The position numbers and the translations under genes are program-made. A stretch of DNA of 64,000 nucleotides from Archivesica marissinica (lineage: Eukaryota > Mollusca > Bivalvia > Venerida > Vesicomyidae), in NCBI GenBank assembly GCA_014843695.1, contig CM026390.1:101250722-101314721 (forward strand). The letters are read 5' to 3'. The stretch's first letter is position 1. Each line of letters begins with the position of its first letter. Under the pieces are notes generated by a model. The model made no database searches and was not told where the DNA came from. It saw only the letters and a list, made by a program, of their open reading frames with translations. Shown piece by piece: positions 13,901 to 25,900 of this stretch.

Positions 13901-16900
13901 ACTGCATATATACACGGAGATACTAATACATGTATAGCTAGTAATCCCCACTGCATATATACACGGAGATACTAATACATGTACCACAAGTAATCCCCAC
14001 TGCATATATACACACGGAGATACTAATACATGTATAGCTAGTAATCCCCACTGCATATATACACGGAGATACTAATACATGTATAGCTAGTAATTCCCAC
14101 TGCATATATACACGGGGATACTAATACATGTATAGCTAGTAATCCCCGCTGCATATATACACGGGGATACTAATACATGTACCACAAGTAATCCCCACTG
14201 CATATATACACGGGGATACTAATACATGTATAGCTAGTAATCCCCACTGCATATATACACGGAGATACTAATACATGTATAGCTAGTAATCCCCACTGCA
14301 TATATACATGGAGATACTAATACATGTATAGCTAGTAATCCCCACTGCATATATACACGGAGATACTAATACATGTATAGCTTGTAATCCCCACTGCATA
14401 TATACACGGAGATACTAATACATGTATAGCTAGTAATCCCCACTGCATATATACATGGAGATACTAATACATGTACAGAGATTAATCCTCGCTGGAGATA
14501 CAGATCATGTAATGCCGTAACCTAGAAACTAACTACAGTTAGTCAAATTGCATTGTTACATGTTGCCACCATATTATCGTTAATCCATAGGTTCTGGAGG
14601 TTACAAAACTTTTTTCCAATCTCAAATTCAATCTCAAGCTTGAGATTGGTTCAGCTGAGTGTAATTCTCAGAATCAACCAACTCGAGTTTGAGATTAATA
14701 ACCTAGAACCCTAGATCCACAGTCTATCCTGTGACAATTAGTGTAGTGTGATTGATGTATTCAAAAATGTCTTTCACTCTTTGAACCCAAGTAGGAAGTT
14801 GTGATAGCGCAGTGGTAGCGCGTTCGCTTCAGGTGCGAAAGGCCTGGAGTTTGAACCCTGCTGGAGACATTACGATTGTGCCCTTAGGCAAGGCATTTAA
14901 ATTCCACTTTGCCTCTTCTCTCTCCCTCGTGGCGATGGATTCCATCAGGAATGATGTCTGGAGACTGATCAATATAAGTTGTAAAAACATGTTTCGCAAT
15001 CGAGCTAAATAAATTTATATAAAATAACCCAAGTATTACAATTCTATTGTTTTTGTAACGCTAAATTTGCAAACGTCAAGTTGCAGTACAGTCTATGTAG
15101 AAAGTACCTGCGATTCTTGTATGACTTGTATTACAGAATTTACTGTGTACTACCCTATATGGGAGAATGCATCCACACTGTGTCAATCTGGGAATGATAG
15201 CGACTAGCACCATAAACCCTAATATCTGAGCTATATCATGTACCCACTGAACCTAATAGTACATGTACACAATTACAATAACAAATCTAGCACCATAAAC
15301 CCTAATATCACATCATATCTGAGCTATACCATATACCCATTTAACCTAATAGTATTATACATGTACACAATTACAATAACAAAATAAATCATGACCATTG
15401 TAAAAGTAAAGAATATATCAGCTTATTAATTTCAATCCTAGTGCTTGCTGTTTGCCTCGCAGTTAATTAAACAGAGTTGATCAGTCGGACCTTTTTAAAG
15501 ATGGAATAAATAGTAGCGATACTTAACGGACACTTAACAGATACTTAACGGATACTTAACAGATACTTAATGGGGAAAAAGGCAGGAAATTTCAGAATAT
15601 TTAGAATGTTGAAGGTCCTTTTTTAATTAATGGTGAATTTATAGCCACGGATAAATGTCACTCAGAGATATGAGATTACGTACAAGCATGAATATTCATG
15701 GTGGAAAATGTTATCTGATAGATTGATCTGTAGAAGATGTACATGTTAGTAACTATGCATTTTCTATTGTTGTAATTCATGCTATATTCTGCAGGATTAC
15801 ACTGGAGAGTATATGGTAGAACTAATACCGTGCACAGTGCAGTCAACACAGGGCTACTCAATACACACACCCCCAGCATGTACAGCCCACCAACCACTCC
15901 GGTAAGTGCACACGCCCCCAGCATGTACAGCCCACCAACCACTCCGGTAAGTGCACACGCCCCCAGCATGTACAGCCCACCAACCACTCCGGTAAGTGCA
16001 GTCAACACAGGGCTACTCAATACACACACCCCCAGCATGTACAGCCCACCAACCACTCCAGTAAGTGCACACGCCCCCAGCATGTACAGCCCACCAACCA
16101 CTCCGGTAAGTGCCCACGCCCCCAGCATGTACAGCCCACCAACCACTCCGGTAAGTGCACACGCCTCCAGCATGTACAGCCCACCAACCACTCCGGTAAG
16201 TGCACACGCCCCCAGCATGTACAGCCCACCAACCACTCCGGTAAGTGCACACGCCTCCAGCATGTACAGCCCACCAACCACTCCGGTAAGTGCACACGCC
16301 CCCAGCATGTACAGCCCACCAACCACTCCGGTAAGTGCACACGCCCCCAGCATGTACAGCCCACCAACCACTCCGGTAAGTACTCAAAACAGGGCTACCC
16401 AATACACACGCCCCCAGCATGTACAGCCCACCAACCCCTCCGGTAAGTGCACACACCCCCAGCATGTACAGCCCACCAACCACTGCGGTAAGTACTCAAC
16501 ACAGGGCTACCCAATACACACGCCCCCAGCATGTACAGCCCACCAACCCCTCCGGTAAGTGCACACACCCCCAGCATGTACAGCCCACCAACCACTCCGG
16601 TAAGTGCAGTCAACACAGGGCTACTCAATACACACACCCCCAGCATGTACAGCCCACCAACCACTCCGGTAAGTGCAGTCAACACAGGGCTACTCAATAC
16701 ACACACCCCCAGCATGTACAGCCCACCAACCACTCCGGTAAGTGCAGTCAACACAGGGCTACTCAATACACACACCCCAGCATGTACAGCCCACCAACCA
16801 CTCCGGTAAGTGCAGTCAACACAGGGCTACTCAATACACACACCCCCAGCATGTACAGCCCACCAACCACTCCGGTAAGTGCAGTCAACACAGGGCTACT

Positions 16901-19900
16901 CAATACACACACCCCCAGCATGTACAGCCCACCAACCACTCCGGTAAGTGCAGTCAACACAGGGCTACTCAATACACACACCCCCAGCATGTACAGCCCA
17001 CCAACCACTCCGGTAAGTGCAGTCAACACAGGGCTACTCAATACACACACCCCCAGCATGTACAGCCCACCAACCACTCCGGTAAGTACACACGCCTCCA
17101 GCATGTACAGCCCACCAACCACTCCGGTAAGTGCAGTCAACACAGGGCTACTCAATACACACACCCCAGCATGTACAGCCCACCAACCACTCCGGTAAGT
17201 ACACACGCCTCCAGCATGTACAGCCCACCAACCACTCCGGTAAGTGCAGTCAACACAGGGCTACTCAATACACATGCCCCCAGCATGTACAGCCCACCAA
17301 CCACTCCGGTAAGTACACATGCCCCCAGCATGTACAGCCCACCAACCACTCCGTTAAGTACACACGCCTCCAGCATGTACAGCCCACCAACCACTCCTGT
17401 AAGTGCAGTCAACACAGGATACTCAATACATACAACCCCAGCATGTACAGCCCACCAACCACTCCGGTAAGTACACACGCCTCCAGCATGTACAGCCCAC
17501 CAACCACTCCGGTAAGTGCAGTCAACACAGGGCTACTCAATACACACACCCCCAGCATGTACAGCCCACCAACCACTCCGGTAAGTACACACACCCCCAG
17601 CATGTACAGCCCACCAACCACTCTGGTAAGTACACACGCCTCCAGCATGTACAGCCCACCAACCACTCCGGTAAGTACACATGCCTCCAGCATGTACAGC
17701 CCACCAACCACTCCGGTAAGTACACACGCCTCCAGCATGTACAGCCCACCAACCACTCCGGTAAGTACACACGCCTCCAGCATGTACAGCCCACCAACCA
17801 CTCTGGTAAGTGCAGTCAACACAGTGCTACTCAATACACACGCCCCCAGCGAGTATAATACATCTGTACATGAAACCATGTGACTGCCTGAACAAGTATA
17901 ATGCATTAGTACATTAAACCATGTGACTGCCTGAACAAGTATAGTGCATCTGTACAGTAAACCATGTGACTGCATGAACAAGTATAATGCATCTGTACAT
18001 TAAACCATGTGACTGCCTGAACAAGTATAGTACATCTGTACATTAAACCATGTGACTGCATGAACAAGTATAATGCATCTGTACATTAAACCATGTGACT
18101 GCCTGAACAAGTATAGTACATCTGTACATGAAACCATGTGACTGCCTGAACAANNNNNNNNNNNNNNNNNNNNNNNNNNNNNNNNNNNNNNNNNNNNNNN
18201 NNNNNNNNNNNNNNNNNNNNNNNNNNNNNNNNNNNNNNNNNNNNNNNNNNNNNNNNNNNNNNNNNNNNNNNNNNNNNNNNNNNNNNNNNNNNNNNNNNNN
18301 NNNNNNNNNNNNNNNNNNNNNNNNNNNNNNNNNNNNNNNNNNNNNNNNNNNNNNNNNNNNNNNNNNNNNNNNNNNNNNNNNNNNNNNNNNNNNNNNNNNN
18401 NNNNNNNNNNNNNNNNNNNNNNNNNNNNNNNNNNNNNNNNNNNNNNNNNNNNNNNNNNNNNNNNNNNNNNNNNNNNNNNNNNNNNNNNNNNNNNNNNNNN
18501 NNNNNNNNNNNNNNNNNNNNNNNNNNNNNNNNNNNNNNNNNNNNNNNNNNNNNNNNNNNNNNNNNNNNNNNNNNNNNNNNNNNNNNNNNNNNNNNNNNNN
18601 NNNNNNNNNNNNNNNNNNNNNNNNNNNNNNNNNNNNNNNNNNNNNNNNNNNNNNNNNNNNNNNNNNNNNNNNNNNNNNNNNNNNNNNNNNNNNNNNNNNN
18701 NNNNNNNNNNNNNNNNNNNNNNNNNNNNNNNNNNNNNNNNNNNNNNNNNNNNNNNNNNNNNNNNNNNNNNNNNNNNNNNNNNNNNNNNNNNNNNNNNNNN
18801 NNNNNNNNNNNNNNNNNNNNNNNNNNNNNNNNNNNNNNNNNNNNNNNNNNNNNNNNNNNNNNNNNNNNNNNNNNNNNNNNNNNNNNNNNNNNNNNNNNNN
18901 NNNNNNNNNNNNNNNNNNNNNNNNNNNNNNNNNNNNNNNNNNNNNNNNNNNNNNNNNNNNNNNNNNNNNNNNNNNNNNNNNNNNNNNNNNNNNNNNNNNN
19001 NNNNNNNNNNNNNNNNNNNNNNNNNNNNNNNNNNNNNNNNNNNNNNNNNNNNNNNNNNNNNNNNNNNNNNNNNNNNNNNNNNNNNNNNNNNNNNNNNNNN
19101 NNNNNNNNNNNNNNNNNNNNNNNNNNNNNNNNNNNNNNNNNNNNNNNNNNNNNCATGTACAGCCCACCAACCACTCCTGTAAGTGCAGTCAACACAGGAT
19201 ACTCAATACATACAACCCCAGCATGTACAGCCCACCAACCACTCCGGTAAGTACACACGCCTCCAGCATGTACAGCCCACCAACCACTCCGGTAAGTGCA
19301 GTCAACACAGGGCTACTCAATACACACACCCCCAGCATGTACAGCCCACCAACCACTCCGGTAAGTACACACACCCCCAGCATGTACAGCCCACCAACCA
19401 CTCTGGTAAGTACACACGCCTCCAGCATGTACAGCCCACCAACCACTCCGGTAAGTACACATGCCTCCAGCATGTACAGCCCACCAACCACTCCGGTAAG
19501 TACACACGCCTCCAGCATGTACAGCCCACCAACCACTCCGGTAAGTACACACGCCTCCAGCATGTACAGCCCACCAACCACTCTGGTAAGTGCAGTCAAC
19601 ACAGTGCTACTCAATACACACGCCCCCAGCGAGTATAATACATCTGTACATGAAACCATGTGACTGCCTGAACAAGTATAATGCATTAGTACATTAAACC
19701 ATGTGACTGCCTGAACAAGTATAATGCATCTGTACATTAAACCATGTGACTGCCTGAACAAGTATAATGCATCTGTACATTAAACCATGTGACTGCCTGA
19801 ACAAGTATAATGCATCTGTACATTAAACCATGTGACTGCCTGAACAAGTATAGTGCATCTGTACATGAAACCATGTGACTGCCTGAACAAGTATAATGCA

Positions 19901-22900
19901 TCTGTACATTAAACCATGTGACTGCCTGAACAAGTATAGTGCATCTGTACATGAAACCATGTGACTGCCTGAACAAGTATAATGCATCTGTACATTAAAC
20001 CATGTGACTGCCTGAACAAGTATAGTGCATCTGTACATTAAACCATGTGACTGCCTGAACAAGTATAGTGCATCTGTACATTAAACCATGTGACTGCCTG
20101 AACAAGTATAGTGCATCTGTACATTAAACCATGTGACTGCCTGAACAAGTATAATACATATGTACATTAAACCATGTGACTGCCTGAACAAGTATAATAC
20201 ATCTGTACATTAAACCATGTGACTGCCTGAACAAGTATAATACATCTGTACATTAAACCATGTGACTGCCTGAACAAGTATAATACATCTATACATTAAA
20301 CCATGTGACTGCCTGAACAAGTATAGTGCATCTGTACATTAAACCATGTGACTGCCTGAACAAGTATAATGCATATGTACATTAAACCATGTGACTGCCT
20401 GAACAAGTATAATGCATCTGTACATTAAACCATGTGACTGCCTGAACAAGTATAATACATCTGTACATTAAACCATGTGACTGCCTGAACAAGTATAATG
20501 CATCTGTACATTAAACCATGTGACTGCCTGAACAAGTATAATACATCTGTACATTAAACCATGTGACTGCCTGAACAAGTATAATGCATCTGTACATTAA
20601 ACCATGTGACTGCCTGAACAAGTATAATGCATCTGTACATTAAACCATGTGACTGCCTGAACAAGTATAATACATCTGTACATTAAACCATGTTAATTAC
20701 ATACGTACATTGATAATAAAGAACTAATTAATATTTATATGCAGTATCATGATAAAAGAGCATGATATTTCCAGGTTTGATGTGCCCATAGCCTTCCAGC
20801 AGACGAATCGCCCGGTGCCCTTGGAGTACACATTGAACACTCACTTCCAGCTGACAAATAATGAACAAATGTTCCTCATGAATCCGTTCACTGACAGTTT
20901 TGATATGGAAGATATGGATTCAGACACGCATGTGGCTTTCTCTAAAGGTATGAATAAAGGTTCTAACGCATGCTTCTCTAAAGATGCAAATAAAGGTTCT
21001 AACACGCTTCTCTATCCTGGGAACAGACGTTGATATATTTTGCCTCGTCAGTCATATAAAAATAATTTTAACACGAGACCATTAATTGAGCCGAGACCAT
21101 TAATTGAGCCGTATTGAGTTTCTGATAATATCAACGTCTGGGGAAACTTATAATAGGCCTATTAGCATGTGACTTACCGTAATTAATGGCGTAATTGAAT
21201 CGATAGTGAGGCACTGCAATGTTGATATAACTGTATAATTGGCCGCAGAACAGTAAATAGTTTTTAAAAGTGCAGTGTGCGTCTGATTTGACATATTTAC
21301 TCAAGATTTAAGTCGTCCTTACTTCAATTCGCCGAATCGATCCATTACCACATAAATGTAATAGTTAAAATCCGCCATTTCATCGATATAACGCAGAAAC
21401 GTGAAATTATATGTTGACACATTTTTGCAATGTAAATGAGGCTACGGGAGCATTCGTGTATTTACGGAAATTATCGTGTATAACTGTGCTGTTCGGTGAT
21501 TTCCGAAAAAATTCCGTTTCTATTTGTAGCAATTGTATCTTGCAGAGAAGAGTTGTTGTTCTTCAATCAACACCCTAGAAAATACGGGTGCATGTAGGTG
21601 GCGCTACACTCAGAAATCAAGTTTCCCTATTTTGCTTGAAGTAAATTAGTGAAAAATCTACACGACTGGAACCCAGGCTAATGCTTCTCTAAAGACTTGA
21701 ATAATAGTTATAACATACACATAGCCCTTTGTAAAGATCTAAATAAAGGTTATCAGACATATAGAGAATATTAGGTTACTGTCTTATAAATTAAAATTTA
21801 TAAGACAGTAACCTAATATTCTATTTATCCTACATTCTGAGTGTGCACCCGACACAAAAACAAACAAACTAGCCATGACAGCTTACAAACTCGCTACGCA
21901 CTTGGTAATATGTTGCGCATTGATATTTCTATTTATATCCACGGTTAGCCCTATGACGTCACAAAATTTATTAGGCAGGCCGTTTTTGTACGTTATTTCG
22001 CATGAAGGTAGAATAAATATTTTTCTCTATAAATAATAGCTCACACAATCATGATACATTTTCTAAAGGTATGGATAAAACTAGTCATGTATCAAATTAC
22101 CTCAATCTTTTTTATCGCAACAGGTGACAAGATTTATGGGCGTGTACTATGGAGCCCAGAACAAGATCTTAAAGATGCATACATATTATCCCTCGAAAAG
22201 GTCTTCATTTGTGCAGGTAAGCTTGGTACATGTATAATAAAAGTGTAAACACTTGTGATGAATTTAAGTACGATAGATGATATAAGAAGTGTTAGTTAAT
22301 GATTTATTGGTATATGAAAATAATATAAAAATTGATTTACATAAGCACATATAGAACCCACAGACACAAATATTACTTTTTTTTGCCCTATGGTCATATA
22401 GTAATTAATGTTAGGGGGGAAAAATATAATGTGTGTCTTGTGCCTGTGGTAGAACCGAATATCAGACAGCTAGTCAAAAAATGTACAGCCAGGCAGATAC
22501 TGTATTACGACTGAAGTCTTAAAGCCCCATTATGCATTTACCTAGAATGTGCTGTACACAGAGATATGGTAAGGAGCGGAGGATTAGACTGTGTGATTAT
22601 TGTCTTATATTTTCACTTTTCAATAATAAATTATTACTGTACAAAATAAAATTTGGAAGATATGGCCACAAATGAACCTGTTTTTGTGAAATTACTATTT
22701 GTAAATTATCTCCCTTTATTTGTATTTTGTAAGAAAATCACCAATAACTCTGTAAATGGTGGTTTACTAAAGTTAGCACTAGGATAAATTTGCACATGAA
22801 TTATAGTATTCTTTTTCCAACTGAAAAAAAAAAGCATATAGAGACTTTAAGAGAAGGCGGAAATCAATTTTGATTTATTTCTAAGTAGTTGATTTTAATG

Positions 22901-25900
22901 TGCTGTAGGCCGAGATGGGCACATACCGACGTATGATCCTACTGGTACAGTGTACAACAACGGAGCACAGTTTGGGTGTATACAGCCGGGACCAAACCTG
23001 AGATACAGGTTCCTCATCCTGGTATGTTACCCACCTAGTTAATACTGCATGTACGAAAGAGCAAACCATACAAGCAGGTTGCTTTCTCCTCAATTCTACA
23101 TGTATGTACATATTATTTATGCTTGACTATGTTTATTCATAGAAATAAATATTGTTTAAGCTAATACTGCACGTGTATTATCTCCAATTAAATTGAATGT
23201 GGATACATGTATGTTGGCCAATCTATTTGCTTGAACTTCTTCTGATAGTGGACCAATACCTATCCCTCAAAACTGTGAGGAATTAATATATATTTCCACC
23301 ATGCTCAGAAAAAAAGATTCTATTTTTTCTGAAAGATGAAACCTTATAGATGATGACAAATAGGTGCACTATCTGTTCATTTTTTTGGCTAAATGTACTG
23401 CACTATAATCATCGTTATGAAATTCTCCGATGTGCAACCTCAACTATGTGCAACTACAGCCCTCCTCAGGAAAACGCTGACAAGCTGTTATGAGGTGATG
23501 GCTATTGTTTGACAATTTAATAATATTGCACAGATAGATTATTAAACTTTATTTATTTTACAACGATTGCGAAGCAAGTTCTAACAACTTATATTAATCA
23601 CTTTCGTTGGCGCGGATGAAAGCGTAAATGTGATCAATCGTGTGGGAGGAAACCGGAGTACCCGGAGAAAACCCACCTGTCCGATCTGGCGACCACTGTA
23701 CCATCTCACATACTTCCCGGTCTGAGGATCGAACCCCGGTTGCATTGGTGAGAACCGAGCGTGCTAACCACTGCATGCTAACCACTGCGCTAATCGGACA
23801 GCCAGCACAGTTTGCACAAGATAAAAGGCAATTGGAGTAGTGTAAGCTGCTGGGCTTGATCAGTAAGTACTTTAATATATAGTATACATCACAGGAAAAC
23901 CAGCCATCTTATTTAGATTGTAGATAGCTAGAGTGCAGTATTTATTTCAACTACAAACATATTGTTTTGTTTCAGTATTACATATTGTTTTGTTTCAGTA
24001 TTACCTATTGTTAATGTAGAAGTCCAGGTCTTCCAATCTTGATTTTATCTTTGATTGAATTGTTGACAAATTCTTGGTGTAAATACGGTTTTACTCAATA
24101 CTTGCAGGATCGCGGTGCACCACATGTGACCAATAAGGCCTTCGAGGGAGTGCCATTTGAGGCCCAGTTTGTGTCAGAGAATTCCATGTTCTCAAGTCTG
24201 TTGTCTGTGGGTGGAGTGGATGGATTCACCATTAGTGTAGACCCGTTGTATAAGGTGAGGTATAATATATATATATATAATGAATTGTTCACAACAGCGA
24301 CTACTGTTTGTGTAATGGATTTAGTGTTGCATCTACTGTCCTGATCAACTCTCTAGCTCTATGTGCTGAACATCCATTCAGACAGGGGTAGATAACTGGG
24401 TAGACCCACTGAACATCCATTCACACGGGTAGATAGCTGGGCAAATCCACTGAACATCCATTCACACGGGTAGATAACTGAGCAGATCCACTGAACATCC
24501 ATTCAGACAGGGGTAGATAACTGGGTAGACCCACTGAACATCCATTCACACGGGTAGATAACTGGGTAGATCCACTGAACATCCATTCACACAGGTAGAT
24601 AACTGGGTAGATCCACTGAACATCCATTCACACAGGTAGATAACTGAGCAGATCCACTGAACATCCATTCGCACGGGTAGATAACTAGGTAGATCCACTG
24701 AACATCCTTTCACACAGGTAGATAACTGAGCAGATCCACTGAACATCCATTCAGACAGGGGTAGATAACTGGGTAGATCCACTGAACATCCATTCAGACA
24801 GGGGTAGATAACTGGGTAGATCCACTGAACATCCATTCACACGGGTAGATAACTGGGTAGATCCACTGAACATCCTTTCAGACAAGGGTAGGTAACTGGG
24901 TAGATCCACTGAACAACCTTCCAGACATGGGTAGATAACTGGGTAGACCCACTGAACAACCTTTCAGACACGGGTAGGTAACTGGGTAGATCCACTGAAC
25001 AACCTTCCAGACATGGGTAGATAACTGGGTAGACCCACTGAACAACCTTCCAGACACGGGTAGGTAACTGGGTAGATCCACTGAACAACCTTCCAGACAG
25101 GGGTAGGTAACTGAGTAGTTCCACTGAACAACCTTTCAGACAGGGGTAGATAACTGGGTAGATCCACTGAATATCCATTCAGACATGGGTAGATAACTGG
25201 GCAGATTCACTGAATATCCATTCAGACATGGGTAGATAACTGGGCAGATCCACTGAACAACCTTTCAGACAGGGGTAGATAACTGGGCAGATCCACTGAA
25301 CATCCATTCACACAGGTAGATCCATTCAGACATGGGTAGATAACTGGGCAGATCCACTGAACAACCTTTCAGACAGAGGTAGATAACTGGGCAGATTTTA
25401 CCTAGTTTCTCGTCGATGTTTCTGCATGCATGTTTCATTTCCGTTGGTTGCCTTCAGTTAACATTACTTACTATATGACCATAGGGCAAAAAAGATGTGT
25501 GGTTTGGGGCAGTACCTAGTTATATTTGTATTCACTTCCCTGTTGATGGAAAGTGCCTAGTTATATTTGTATTCACTTCCCTGTTGATGGAAAGTGCCTA
25601 GTTATATTTGTATTCACTTCCCTGTTCAGGCTGTTGATGGGCAGTGCCTAGTTATATTTGTATTCACTTCCTTGTTGATGGGCAGTACCTAATTATATTT
25701 GTATTCACTTTCCTGTTGATGGGCAGTGCCTAGTTATATTTGTATTCACTTCCCTTTTGAAGGGCAGTGGCTAGTTATATTTGTATTCACTTCCCTGTTG
25801 ATGGGCAGTTCCTAGTTATATTTGTATTCACTTCCCTGTTAATGGGCAGTGCCTAGTTATATTTGTATTCACTTCCCTGTTGAAGGGCAGTGGCTAGTTA

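Noticed and set aside
10391..14475. CRISPR-like array
   Set aside because: Units are contiguous with no unique spacers, and the genome is animal.
14800..14875. Functional tRNA gene
   Set aside because: A- and B-box-like motifs only; the sequence continues into a SINE body with a 10-bp target duplication.
15676..17981. Long ORFs on both strands (up to 259 codons; repeats of HAPSMYSPPTTPVS, GGLYMLGACALTGVV)
   Set aside because: They are frame-preserving translations of 45- and 69-bp units. The true exon frame closes at the first donor.
18043..19663. ORFs of 375-511 codons spanning the N run
   Set aside because: More than half of each is undefined sequence; the ends are array.
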